DNA from: an archaeon
Lineage (GTDB): Archaea; EX4484-52; B79-G9
Direction: 5' to 3'
Assembly (NCBI GenBank): GCA_030594585.1
Contig: JAUVEX010000029.1
Span: forward strand, 1 to 9,679
DNA: 9,679 bases
The notes beneath the pieces are model-generated. The model made no database searches. It was not told the origin of the DNA and saw only the letters and a list, made by a program, of their open reading frames with translations. This document shows, piece by piece, positions 1-6,399 of this stretch. A program made the position numbers and the translations under genes. Numbering within the stretch: position 1 is the first letter of the stretch; each line of letters opens with the position of its first letter.

Positions 1-90
1 ACTTTTTTCTTTTTTTTCTTTAAATACGCGAAAAGTATGTGGATAATACCTGTTCAGTAGCCCTAATAAGAAATTAAAACCATCATCAAC

Positions 91-98
91 AAAAGAAA
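91..98 (-). terminator. T-rich stretch after the sRNA
   Basis: TTTCTTTT directly follows box D on the minus strand. Archaeal RNA polymerase commonly terminates at T-rich runs without a hairpin, so this would give an RNA close to the size predicted from the boxes. Confidence 0.3.
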
Positions 99-154
99 TC
101 AGATAAGACGATGACATCATACCAATAAAGGTCAGTTCACCTCCTTTTCATCAT
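99..154 (-). ncRNA. Candidate C/D-box guide sRNA
   Basis: On the minus strand all four boxes of an archaeal C/D guide RNA appear in order. Box C is ATGATGA (154-148), followed by a 12-base guide (147-136). Box D' is CTGA (135-132), followed by an 11-base spacer. Box C' is ATGATGT (120-114), followed by an 11-base guide (113-103). Box D is CTGA (102-99). The total of 56 bases and the guide lengths match known archaeal C/D sRNAs, which direct 2'-O-methylation by L7Ae, Nop5 and fibrillarin. A TATA-like TTAATTAA (180-187) would start transcription near 158, and a T-rich stretch follows box D. The first guide contains GGAGGTGA, so it could be read instead as a Shine-Dalgarno site for a frame starting at 120. 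That ATG would be 18 bases away, which is too far. No RNA data are available, so this remains a pattern-based call. Confidence 0.55.
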
Positions 155-179
155 CTAAAAGAATAAATGGGGTTTAAGC

Positions 180-187
180 TTAATTAA
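180..187 (-). promoter_or_regulatory. TATA-like box for the C/D sRNA
   Basis: TTAATTAA is centred near 184 on the minus strand, about 26 bases before the expected RNA start at about 158, four bases ahead of box C. It overlaps the stop codon of the upstream gene. The match is weak on its own because the sequence is simply AT-rich. Confidence 0.3.
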
Positions 188-710
188 TCTGCATCATGCC
201 GTTGGTCTCAAGAAGCGCTCCCACAGTTGCAAGTTCGAGTGCGCGGTCAATATTTTCCGGTTTCTTTCTCACTTCAACAGATATAAGGCAGTCGGTAACT
301 CCTGCTTTTTCTAAAACCTGGTTTATCACATTTTTAGAGCGGGTAACATACTCTGAAACTTCGCCCTCATTTATGAAATATCCTTCTGAAAGCATAACTG
401 ACAGCATTTTTTTGCCGCACATCCTTGATGCCGGTGCCAGAGAGACTTTAATTGATTTTTTAGGGTCTGACGAGCTTCCGGATTGTGCGACAGTTGTCTC
501 TATGATTGATGATTCCTTGACTTTGACTTCAGAAATCATAAGCTCGTCTAAAACAGCCTTTACAACCTGAAGCTTTTGCGCAGGGCATTGCACCTGTATC
601 TCGCGGGACATAACAGCGGCGTTTGATGCTCCTGCTTTTATGATTCTCTGCAGAATTTCCTCTGTCTCAAAATGATTGTTTACCATGCCTGTAAGCTTAA
701 TCAATCGCAT
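180..710 (-). CDS. Unrecognised two-part alpha/beta protein
   Basis: I do not recognise this protein. It has 176 residues from the chosen start (the open frame extends to 728, adding six residues). It is soluble, with no signal peptide or membrane segment. Two halves of about 64 residues, each beginning with an IK-hydrophobic strand and ending in a charged beta-like strand (VKVKES and VEVRKK), are joined by a Ser-rich linker (SGSSSD). This hints at two similar small alpha/beta domains, but the identity between halves is weak. The second half has Cys and Met in RMCGKKML but no clear metal motif. The inner ATG at 708-710 is chosen because the TATA box TTTAAA (732-737) lies about 25 bases upstream, which suits a leaderless message. 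From the outer ATG the box would be only a few bases away. It is divergent from the topoisomerase gene, and no function is assigned. Confidence 0.75.
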   Translation of the reverse strand: MRLIKLTGMVNNHFETEEILQRIIKAGASNAAVMSREIQVQCPAQKLQVVKAVLDELMISEVKVKESSIIETTVAQSGSSSDPKKSIKVSLAPASRMCGKKMLSVMLSEGYFINEGEVSEYVTRSKNVINQVLEKAGVTDCLISVEVRKKPENIDRALELATVGALLETNGMMQIN

Positions 711-731
711 ATGCATTATACTTGCCATATC

Positions 732-745
732 TTTAAATTGTTTTT
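732..745 (-). promoter_or_regulatory. BRE/TATA for gene 180-710
   Basis: TTTAAA (732-737) is preceded on the minus strand by an A-rich BRE-like run (738-745). Its centre is about 25 bases from the inner ATG at 710, supporting a leaderless start there. Confidence 0.5.
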
Positions 746-819
746 TCTTTATGTTCCTGTATCAGTATTTCCTCCCCGCGCTTTGATAGGTTTAGCTGCA
801 CAGACACACTCTTTTTTTT

Positions 820-834
820 AAGAAAAGTTTTTAA
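820..834 (+). promoter_or_regulatory. BRE/TATA for topoisomerase IB
   Basis: A purine-rich BRE-like AAGAAAAG followed by TTTTTAA is centred near 831, about 26 bases before the ATG at 857. This fits a leaderless transcript. No Shine-Dalgarno sequence is visible before the ATG. Confidence 0.5.
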
Positions 835-856
835 CTGAAAAACACAATATATTGAC

Positions 857-1924
857 ATGATGGCGGACAAAAAGGCAAAACCTGTTCTTAAAGGCACACT
901 TAGAATCAAAACTAAAGACTGTAAGGTTTATGAAAGAACAAGCAATTCATGGGATAAATCCTCAAATAAGTTTCCATTGGCAATGCATGTTATTGAACTT
1001 TTTTGCGCGCATAACAATCTGGATTTTCTTGTTGATGCAAAGAACCCGGAATTCCTAAAAGGCCAAGTATCCCCTGAAGGAAAACCACTGGGTGCGCGGA
1101 TTAGTGTGCTTCCTGATGGAAGAAAGCTTGACAAGGCATACTCGCTTTTCGCAGACCATCTTGCGATACATGATGAAAGCTCAAACACGCATTGGGATGT
1201 AATTTACAGGAATCCCGGAGGAACATATTCTTATGTGTACACGCTTGAGAAAAAAGGGGCTGCAACTGAAAGGAAATACCTCGTGGTTGAGGATTTTGAA
1301 AAGCGCTACCCGGAATTAGAACGAAATGCCGCAGCTGCGCTTTTGGACAGAAACGACAATCTCGCGGTTCCTATATACACTATTCTTAAGACATACATGC
1401 GAATTGGAAACGAAATATACTATAAAGCCCACGGGCACAAGGGGCTTACCACACTTAAAAAAAGCGATATCACAATAAATGGAAATTCGGTCACATTTAA
1501 CTATCTCGGGAAAGACGGCGTTCCACGAACAATTACAGAAGAATTTCCAAGTGCATACATAACGAGGCTAAAAGAGATTCTAAAACCAATTGAAAACTCA
1601 TCATTTGTATTTGTGAACCCGAAAACAGGCCATCCGCTTTTGGATTCGCAGTTCAAGGAAGGGTTTAAAAGATACTGCGGAGAGGCATTCTATCCGCATA
1701 TCGTTCGTTCGTTTTATGCAACAAAAACCGCAGAGGAATTTTTACAGACACACAAGGTCGCAACAAAAAAGGAAGTTCGCGAACTTTTTCTCTCCATTGC
1801 CGACAAGCTTGGACACATGAAGTTCTCAAAGAAGAAAAATGAGTGGGAAGACAACTATACGGTCACAATCCACCACTACATCAAGCCCGAACTTGTGGAA
1901 CGGGTGAAAGGGATTGTTAAGTAG
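857..1924 (+). CDS. DNA topoisomerase IB (short, poxvirus/bacterial-like class)
   Basis: This is a type IB topoisomerase. The family relaxes positive and negative supercoils by nicking one strand through a 3'-phosphotyrosine bond, without ATP. The C-terminal catalytic core carries the full set of family residues: Arg182 in MRIGNE, Lys219 in YLGKDG, Arg284 in HIVRSF, His320 in KLGH and a nucleophile tyrosine, most likely Tyr341 in HHYIKPEL. The GLTTL motif after the first Arg (197-201) is also typical. Residues 1-150 form the DNA-clamping N-terminal part. At 355 residues it matches the short viral and bacterial enzymes rather than the longer eukaryotic or thaumarchaeal form. One oddity is that His320 and Tyr341 are 21 residues apart, against 9 in vaccinia virus, with a Lys-rich insert and a second tyrosine (Tyr334). 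The start is the first of two tandem ATGs, placed by the TATA box. It ends 3 bases from the stop of the opposing deoxyhypusine synthase. Confidence 0.9.
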   Translation: MMADKKAKPVLKGTLRIKTKDCKVYERTSNSWDKSSNKFPLAMHVIELFCAHNNLDFLVDAKNPEFLKGQVSPEGKPLGARISVLPDGRKLDKAYSLFADHLAIHDESSNTHWDVIYRNPGGTYSYVYTLEKKGAATERKYLVVEDFEKRYPELERNAAAALLDRNDNLAVPIYTILKTYMRIGNEIYYKAHGHKGLTTLKKSDITINGNSVTFNYLGKDGVPRTITEEFPSAYITRLKEILKPIENSSFVFVNPKTGHPLLDSQFKEGFKRYCGEAFYPHIVRSFYATKTAEEFLQTHKVATKKEVRELFLSIADKLGHMKFSKKKNEWEDNYTVTIHHYIKPELVERVKGIVK

Positions 1925-1927
1925 ATT

Positions 1928-2857
1928 TCACAGACCTCGTTCTTTAAGCGCTGCGACTATAAACGGTAAAGCTATTGTTACATCAGCTGTGACTGTTGTA
2001 TGTGTTGCGTTTTTGCCCAATTTACCCCAGGATATTGCTTCTCTTAATTCTGCTCCTGAAAGCCCGCCGTGCTCCGGCCTGTCCATTGTAATCTGTACTG
2101 CAGATGAGTGCTCTTTTGGCGAGAACTGCATTGCCTGTAAAATATAATCTTTTGGGACGCCGCCGCCCAATATAAATACTGAGGAATTCTTAGAATCCCA
2201 TGTTATTGCCATGATTTCCTTCATGTCCTCAAAGACATCAACGCTTAATTCGCCATCAAGAATATAGCTCCATGCATGAAACCCAAGTGCAGAATCGGCT
2301 ATTCCCGGGCAGAATATTGGGACATTGTTGTCTGCTGCGGTTCTTAATATGGAATTTTCATCATCAATTCGCTTTCCGATCTCGAACAAAAACTCACGGA
2401 CACCCATCTTCTTTTTCGGAATGTCTGCATATATTTTATGCAAATATGTTTCTAAATCCTCATATGCTTTGTTTTTTAGGAAAACATCATATATGCGGTC
2501 GATTTTTTGATCCCTTAATTCTAAATCATCTGCTTTCTCGCTTCCGACTTCGTGGTGGTGTCCCATAGCCTCTATTATGTCGTGTGTAATGTTTGCGCCT
2601 GTTGTCACAACAACATCGACCCAGCCGTCTTTTATCATGTCTCTTAATATCTTTCGCATGCCTGCGGGAACCAACGCGCCTGCAACGCCTATGAACACTT
2701 TTGTCTCTTTGTCTTTTATTGCTGCCTCAAGTATTGTGGCTGCTTCTGAAAGTTTTTTTGCGCCAAAGCCGCTTCGCTCCATCTGGCGCATGATTTCATC
2801 TACAGTTGATTTTTCGGTTATGTCAATTTGTTTTATGTTTTTGTGGTCGTGTTTCAT
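1928..2857 (-). CDS. dys: Deoxyhypusine synthase
   Basis: This NAD-dependent enzyme transfers an aminobutyl group, classically from spermidine, onto one lysine of translation factor 5A, the first step of hypusine formation. It has 309 residues, normal for archaeal members and shorter than the 369 of human. The catalytic lysine is Lys279 in EAISWGK, aligning with human Lys329. The glycine-rich GGGVPK motif (231-236), the TTGANI segment (85-90), HGGLSGAELREA (263-274) and the TVTADVTIALP tail strand are all family-typical. After GGGVPK the human enzyme has two histidines involved in spermidine binding. Here they are Asp237-Tyr238, which may alter substrate choice, although non-His residues may be common outside eukaryotes. 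Its ATG overlaps the agmatinase TGA by four bases (ATGA), so the two are translationally coupled. No separate promoter is seen. Confidence 0.95.
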   Translation of the reverse strand: MKHDHKNIKQIDITEKSTVDEIMRQMERSGFGAKKLSEAATILEAAIKDKETKVFIGVAGALVPAGMRKILRDMIKDGWVDVVVTTGANITHDIIEAMGHHHEVGSEKADDLELRDQKIDRIYDVFLKNKAYEDLETYLHKIYADIPKKKMGVREFLFEIGKRIDDENSILRTAADNNVPIFCPGIADSALGFHAWSYILDGELSVDVFEDMKEIMAITWDSKNSSVFILGGGVPKDYILQAMQFSPKEHSSAVQITMDRPEHGGLSGAELREAISWGKLGKNATHTTVTADVTIALPFIVAALKERGL

Positions 2858-3645
2858 GGTATCGCCTTAAGTAATTTTATGAGTATATCTGCTGCAAGAG
2901 AGCATGTTATATGCTTTTCTATCATAGGATTTGCCTCAACGATGTCTGCGCCTGCGAGATTTATCTTTTTTTCGATGATATCAAGAATGTCTTTCGGCGC
3001 CATGCCGTTGGTTTCAGGGTCACCAACACCAGGGGCGTGGGCGGGGTCAAACACATCCATATCTATTGATATGTATGTTGGTTTTGTAAAATCAACTTTG
3101 TTTATGTCCTGATTTATGTTTTTTGAGAAATCATGCTCTTCTAAGCTTTTCGCCCTTGCACCGATTATGGTTACAGGGATTCCAATTTCTACGATTCGCC
3201 TCATGACTGTTGAATGCGAAAGCTTTTCTCCCTGATAATTTTCTTTCAAGTCAAAATGCGCATCAAAGGAGACAACCTGTAATTCCGGGTGTTTTTCTTT
3301 TAGAGCCACAACAGCACCCAGAGTCACTGTGTGCTCGCCTCCAAGAAGTATTGGGGTTGTGGTTTTTGTGTATTGAAATAAGTCCTTTATTGTATCTTCA
3401 AGCCGTTTTAATGTGTTTTTAGCGTTTCCCGAAACACATATAATATTCCCCGCATCATAAATTTTATCAGTTAAAGTGCCTGTCTCTTTTGCCAAAAATG
3501 CGTCTCTTATTGCATTTGGGGCAAATCGTTGGCCCGGGATATTGGTTTCGGTTGAATCAAATGGAACGCCGAAAATAGCTATGTCTGATGATTTCAAATC
3601 ATTGTTTTCAGATATTAAGTTCAGGCGTTCTGTATGCAAAAACAT
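2854..3645 (-). CDS. speB: Agmatinase (ureohydrolase family)
   Basis: Agmatinase hydrolyses agmatine to putrescine and urea using a binuclear manganese centre. All six metal ligands are visible: His105 in GGEHT, Asp128, His130 and Asp132 in DAHFD, and Asp195 and Asp197 in SIDMDVFD. The following DPAHAPGVGDPE (200-211) and SHSTVMRR (143-150) support the agmatinase subfamily over arginase, and VEANP near 236 is also typical. At 263 residues it is shorter than E. coli SpeB (306), mainly at the N-terminus. The ATG at 3645 is supported by a TATA box 24-25 bases upstream, so the message is likely leaderless. It is the first gene of a two-gene operon with deoxyhypusine synthase. It may supply putrescine for spermidine or, as proposed for a Haloferax volcanii homologue, act on agmatine already attached to aIF5A. 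The exact substrate cannot be read from the sequence. Confidence 0.93.
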   Translation of the reverse strand: MFLHTERLNLISENNDLKSSDIAIFGVPFDSTETNIPGQRFAPNAIRDAFLAKETGTLTDKIYDAGNIICVSGNAKNTLKRLEDTIKDLFQYTKTTTPILLGGEHTVTLGAVVALKEKHPELQVVSFDAHFDLKENYQGEKLSHSTVMRRIVEIGIPVTIIGARAKSLEEHDFSKNINQDINKVDFTKPTYISIDMDVFDPAHAPGVGDPETNGMAPKDILDIIEKKINLAGADIVEANPMIEKHITCSLAADILIKLLKAIP

Positions 3646-3664
3646 AAACGCAATTAGGCAAACA

Positions 3665-3672
3665 TATTTAAA
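3665..3672 (-). promoter_or_regulatory. TATA box for the agmatinase-DHS operon
   Basis: TTTAAATA on the minus strand is centred about 24-25 bases before the agmatinase ATG at 3645. The surrounding bases (CATTTAAATATG) are nearly palindromic, so the same element could also work toward the divergent gene at 3738. Confidence 0.55.
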
Positions 3673-3723
3673 TGTTTGATGGTTAGCAACTGATAAGTGG
3701 TTATAATTGATTAATTAATTGTT

Positions 3724-3730
3724 GGTGGTG
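3724..3730 (+). promoter_or_regulatory. Ribosome-binding site deciding the GTG start at 3738
   Basis: GGTGGTG lies 7 bases before GTG and matches the GGTG core that pairs with the archaeal 16S 3' end. Candidate TATA sequences lie at 3668-3674 and 3701-3706. The first leaves room for this site in the message, the second does not. Confidence 0.45.
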
Positions 3731-3737
3731 GGAAATT

Positions 3738-4742
3738 GTGGGTTCTAAAAATACTGATTGTACTAAACCAAACATAATGGATCATTATACACATTATGAT
3801 TCTCAAAAAGTCCGCAGATTAAAGGATTGTCTTTCTTCTGTTGTAAATAATGGCAATACGATTAGTACCCGTAATATCGAAAGCTGGTTCAATTTAAATA
3901 CCAATTCAGCAGGACAGCTTGTAGGGCACTTGGCATCTATAGGGGTCCTTACAAAACAAGGGGTGGGGAAGGATAAAAGATATGCGTATTCGGTCGATTC
4001 TGCTAAACTTGAAGAACAAATAAGGGATGTTCGAACAGATATTGTTAAGAGCGTATTGGCCCGGAAGGGCATATACGAACCCACCGATGCGGTATGTGTT
4101 GCCGTCAAAGACAACAAAATGTATGTACTTCAAAAAACTCGGGAACTGCCTTTGTATTCGGATGCGGAACAAAACACGACGACAAACGAAATTCTTGTGG
4201 ATTGTATAGAACAGGCCATTCCTGAAAATCCTAAAAAAGTCTATCGAAAAATCATCGAAAATTTAGGATTTGATTCCTCGAGGTATGTAGGCAATGTTAG
4301 GCTCGTGAATGATATCAAAAAATATGCCGTAGAAAAGGGGTGCTCTTTTGAAGACCTTCAGAAAATAATATTACGCTCACTGAAAACAGAACAACAAAAG
4401 CCATATATTGGTATGTTGCTAAAATATGAATTCGAAGCAGAAGCAACAGGACACAGACCCGTTAAAGAAAAAAATCACTCCGTCGGTATAATGCACAAGA
4501 CAGTTGCAAGAAACGATGTGCTTGTTGCAGAACTTGAAAATACGACTTATGATTCGGCGGCACGCATTTTAAATGTATCAAAAATGAACAGTGGGGATCT
4601 TACTGGCGAATTGAATACTGCTTTAATATACCCTCTATCTAATGAAGATGCCGTGCATCTTTTAAGGCTGGCTGAATTCGAAAAACCACCACATCAGATT
4701 AGCAAGCCCATAAAACACATAAATTCTCTAAAGTATATGTAA
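3738..4742 (+). CDS. Unrecognised protein with N-terminal winged-helix domain
   Basis: This 334-residue soluble protein has no signal peptide or membrane segment, and I do not recognise the family. Residues about 22-88 look like a winged helix-turn-helix: helices around KVRRLKDCLSSVV, TRNIESWF and SAGQLVGHLASIGVL, then a basic wing KDKRYAY. Residues 90-240 are mostly helical and charged. The C-terminal 90 residues (HSVGIMHKTVARNDVLVAEL onward) look like a separate alpha/beta part. The GTG start is chosen because GGTGGTG (3724-3730) lies 7 bases upstream. An in-frame ATG at 3777 would remove 13 residues and lacks such a site. It is divergent from the agmatinase operon and convergent with aIF5A, which makes a regulatory link to hypusination possible but unproven. 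DNA binding is inferred from the fold pattern only. Confidence 0.75.
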   Translation: MGSKNTDCTKPNIMDHYTHYDSQKVRRLKDCLSSVVNNGNTISTRNIESWFNLNTNSAGQLVGHLASIGVLTKQGVGKDKRYAYSVDSAKLEEQIRDVRTDIVKSVLARKGIYEPTDAVCVAVKDNKMYVLQKTRELPLYSDAEQNTTTNEILVDCIEQAIPENPKKVYRKIIENLGFDSSRYVGNVRLVNDIKKYAVEKGCSFEDLQKIILRSLKTEQQKPYIGMLLKYEFEAEATGHRPVKEKNHSVGIMHKTVARNDVLVAELENTTYDSAARILNVSKMNSGDLTGELNTALIYPLSNEDAVHLLRLAEFEKPPHQISKPIKHINSLKYM

Positions 4743-4765
4743 CTTTGGCACCTAGGGTCTTTATT

Positions 4766-4777
4766 AAAAAAATAAAA
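4766..4777 (-). terminator. T-rich terminator after aIF5A
   Basis: Directly after the aIF5A stop codon the minus strand reads TTTTATTTTTTT, a run of four and then seven T. This is the usual hairpin-free archaeal terminator form. It fills most of the 35-base gap between the convergent genes. Confidence 0.55.
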
Positions 4778-5164
4778 CTATTTAACAGCCCTAATCACTT
4801 TGGTTCCGGCGATTACCCAGTACTCGACTTCACCGCCTTCAGTAACGCCGGCTACATCCTCGGGAATTTGGGTATCAAAAGTGTCGTAGGTTACCATATC
4901 CATGAGCTGTGCTGTTTTTCCGCTTAAAGATAGAACTTGTGCTGCGCGTTTATCAATTATGGGGCACGGGATTTTAGCTTCTCCTGGCTTCATTATCATT
5001 CTTTTCTTGCCGTCAAGAAGGCCGGTTGCCTCTATTTTGCATTTAAGATGGCCGTGCTTTCCGGGTGCTGATTTTGAGTTGTCTAAAACCCTGCATGCAA
5101 CATCATCAACCATTATAAAATTTCCTCTTTTGAAATGTTTTGCTTCAACCTGCTCTACTGACAT
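4778..5164 (-). CDS. eif5A: Translation factor 5A (aIF5A), hypusine-containing
   Basis: aIF5A binds the ribosomal E-site region and rescues ribosomes stalled on difficult peptide sequences such as polyproline. Its activity in eukaryotes and archaea depends on a hypusine or deoxyhypusine lysine. The protein has 128 residues, normal for archaea. The N-terminal SH3-like barrel carries the modification loop SAPGKHGHLK, where Lys36 matches human Lys50. The C-terminal OB-like domain runs from about residue 70 to the end. It begins 8 bases after GGTGAGGTC and has a strong TATA box farther upstream, so it has a real leader, unlike most neighbours. This fits a highly expressed translation gene. The enzymes predicted to modify it lie about 1.1 kb downstream, beyond the convergent winged-helix gene. 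Confidence 0.97.
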   Translation of the reverse strand: MSVEQVEAKHFKRGNFIMVDDVACRVLDNSKSAPGKHGHLKCKIEATGLLDGKKRMIMKPGEAKIPCPIIDKRAAQVLSLSGKTAQLMDMVTYDTFDTQIPEDVAGVTEGGEVEYWVIAGTKVIRAVK

Positions 5165-5172
5165 AATGAACC

Positions 5173-5181
5173 GACCTCACC
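5173..5181 (-). promoter_or_regulatory. Shine-Dalgarno site of aIF5A
   Basis: GGTGAGGTC on the minus strand ends 8 bases before the ATG at 5164. With the TATA box centred near 5218, the message would start near 5192 and include this site in a leader of about 28 bases. Confidence 0.55.
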
Positions 5182-5213
5182 TAAAAGTATTTAATAGAAA
5201 TTGTGGTTTGCGA

Positions 5214-5222
5214 TTATATAAA
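5214..5222 (-). promoter_or_regulatory. TATA box for aIF5A
   Basis: TTTATATAA on the minus strand is one of the best TATA matches in the window. It sits immediately downstream of the cupin stop codon, so aIF5A has its own promoter. A second, weaker box (CTATTAAATA, 5189-5198) would instead give a leaderless start. Confidence 0.6.
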
Positions 5223-5224
5223 GA

Positions 5225-5605
5225 TTATTCCTTTTTAATGATTTTTTTGTCATTCAAAAAGATGTTTTTTCTGTCTTTTCCTTCAGGGACAATTTTCAAT
5301 ACAAAAAATCTCGCGGGTTTTTCTGTGTTGTTTTCTACGGTGTGCGCTGTTTTTTCAAAACGAACAAGATCTCCTGAAAGAAGAGTCTCTTTTTTTGTAA
5401 CGCCTGCTTCAATAAAAAGAATATCCATTGGCCCGTCAATCACTAGAAGCGCCTCTTCTATTTTTTCGTGACTGTGCCATGTTTGTGTTGTGCCGGGAGG
5501 AATTGTTGTGTCATGCAGTTCGTATTCATCAAAAAGAAACCTTCGGATTTTAGAGCCGTCGTCTCGTTCTTTAAATAGTGCATCTGCTTTTCGTATTATT
5601 TGCAT
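5225..5605 (-). CDS. Small single-domain cupin
   Basis: This 126-residue protein has one cupin beta-barrel. Cupin motif 1 is visible as PGTTQTWHSHEKIEEALLVI followed by DG, giving metal ligands His44, His46 and Glu51. Motif 2 is GDLVRFEKTAHTVEN, giving His88. All four usual metal ligands are present, so a bound metal is likely. The family covers isomerases, dioxygenases, sugar-nucleotide enzymes and binding proteins, and nothing here selects among them. The open frame extends to an ATG at 5668, overlapping TrmB by 26 bases. The inner ATG at 5605 is preferred because a TATA-like TTTTAAAA lies about 27 bases upstream, inside the last bases of the intervening sequence after TrmB. The Lys-rich tail (GKDRKNIF to the end) is unremarkable. 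It lies directly between TrmB and aIF5A on one strand. Confidence 0.85.
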   Translation of the reverse strand: MQIIRKADALFKERDDGSKIRRFLFDEYELHDTTIPPGTTQTWHSHEKIEEALLVIDGPMDILFIEAGVTKKETLLSGDLVRFEKTAHTVENNTEKPARFFVLKIVPEGKDRKNIFLNDKKIIKKE

Positions 5606-5628
5606 GAATTTATTTTTGATTGTTGTTT

Positions 5629-5638
5629 TTTTAAAATG
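5629..5638 (-). promoter_or_regulatory. Possible TATA box for the cupin gene
   Basis: CATTTTAAAA on the minus strand, centred about 27-28 bases before the inner ATG at 5605, lies just after the TrmB stop codon. It is followed by an A-rich tract, so the match is moderate. Confidence 0.35.
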
Positions 5639-5642
5639 TTCT

Positions 5643-6377
5643 TTAGCAAGAAGCCCATAAGCATTCAAAAAGAGATTTTTGCAATTTGTTTATGCTGTTG
5701 CTTTCTATAATCAAGCCAACGGGCTCATCGCGCGACATCACAACAAATGCTGTTTTTGTGCCGTAGAGATAACATTCTGCGTTTTGATTATTCATTTTAT
5801 CGGTTATTTTTGTTTCTCGAAGCTCTTTAGAGTCTTTCTGTTTTATGGTTTTAGAACTTTCGGAATTTTCTGATATGTATTTGCACATTATTTGCTGTTC
5901 AACTCGTTTTTTTATGAACTGCGACGCCACATGCCTTGTTACTTTTTCAAAATTCGAAAAATTTCCAAGAATTTGCACGGGTTCTCCTGTTTCTATTATG
6001 TCTGAAAGAATTGATTTTATCCCCCCAATGCCTTCATAGAATGTGACTTTTGGCTTTTCTACAACCGAATTTTTAAGCGATACCAATGACGGAATTATTT
6101 CTTCTGTAAGCTTTTTTTTCTCATCAAGCCGATAAAGAAGAATTCTGGGGTCAGCTGCTTCAAAAAAGCGCGTCTTGTTCTTTATTATTACGCTTACAAG
6201 GCCTTTTACAATAAGCGAATTAAGAATGTCGTAGCATGTGCTTTTTGGAAGCTTGACTGTGTTTGAAATCAGGACAACAGATGCGCTGCCGCTTTTAAGG
6301 CATGTGAAATATACTTTTGCTTCTTTATCATTAAGACCATGCTCTTTTAAAGCCGCCATTGTCTTATCCATATCCAT
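5643..6377 (-). CDS. TrmB-family transcriptional regulator
   Basis: TrmB-family proteins are archaeal DNA-binding regulators, many of which sense sugars or other small ligands. This one has 244 residues. The N-terminal winged helix runs from about residue 5 to 80, with the characteristic LNDKEAKVYFTCLKSG start, a recognition helix around KLPKSTCYDILNSLI, and the wing plus FFEAADPRILL. A helical linker follows (82-106), then the effector-like part beginning KPKVTFYEGIGGIKSIL (108-124), which is family-typical. The classic long sugar-binding C-domain is absent, so the ligand is unknown. The open frame reaches 6452, but the ATG at 6377 is preferred because TATA box TTTAAATA lies 26 bases upstream. 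It is divergent from the propeller gene with a palindrome between their promoters, which suggests autoregulation and control of the neighbour. Confidence 0.88.
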   Translation of the reverse strand: MDMDKTMAALKEHGLNDKEAKVYFTCLKSGSASVVLISNTVKLPKSTCYDILNSLIVKGLVSVIIKNKTRFFEAADPRILLYRLDEKKKLTEEIIPSLVSLKNSVVEKPKVTFYEGIGGIKSILSDIIETGEPVQILGNFSNFEKVTRHVASQFIKKRVEQQIMCKYISENSESSKTIKQKDSKELRETKITDKMNNQNAECYLYGTKTAFVVMSRDEPVGLIIESNSINKLQKSLFECLWASC

Positions 6378-6399
6378 GATTATTTTTAATCCCCTAATC

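Noticed and set aside
1..120. Minus-strand open frame of 40 codons from ATG at 118-120 running off the left edge
   Set aside because: A strong GGAGGTGA lies upstream, but 18 bases away, and both it and the ATG fall inside the C/D-box pattern. The translation looks like no known protein. A real partial gene cannot be fully excluded without the neighbouring sequence.
196..570. Plus-strand open frame opposite the 180-710 gene
   Set aside because: It is antisense to a frame with better promoter support, has no promoter of its own, and has a low-complexity Ser/Phe-rich translation.
1922..1930. Three-base gap between convergent stop codons of topoisomerase IB and deoxyhypusine synthase
   Set aside because: Tight packing is common in compact archaeal genomes and is not evidence of a functional link.
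2272..3112. Several plus-strand open frames opposite deoxyhypusine synthase and agmatinase
   Set aside because: They are shadows of two clearly identified enzymes on the other strand.
4902..5471. Plus-strand frame spanning aIF5A and the cupin
   Set aside because: It is antisense to two recognised genes and crosses the aIF5A promoter.
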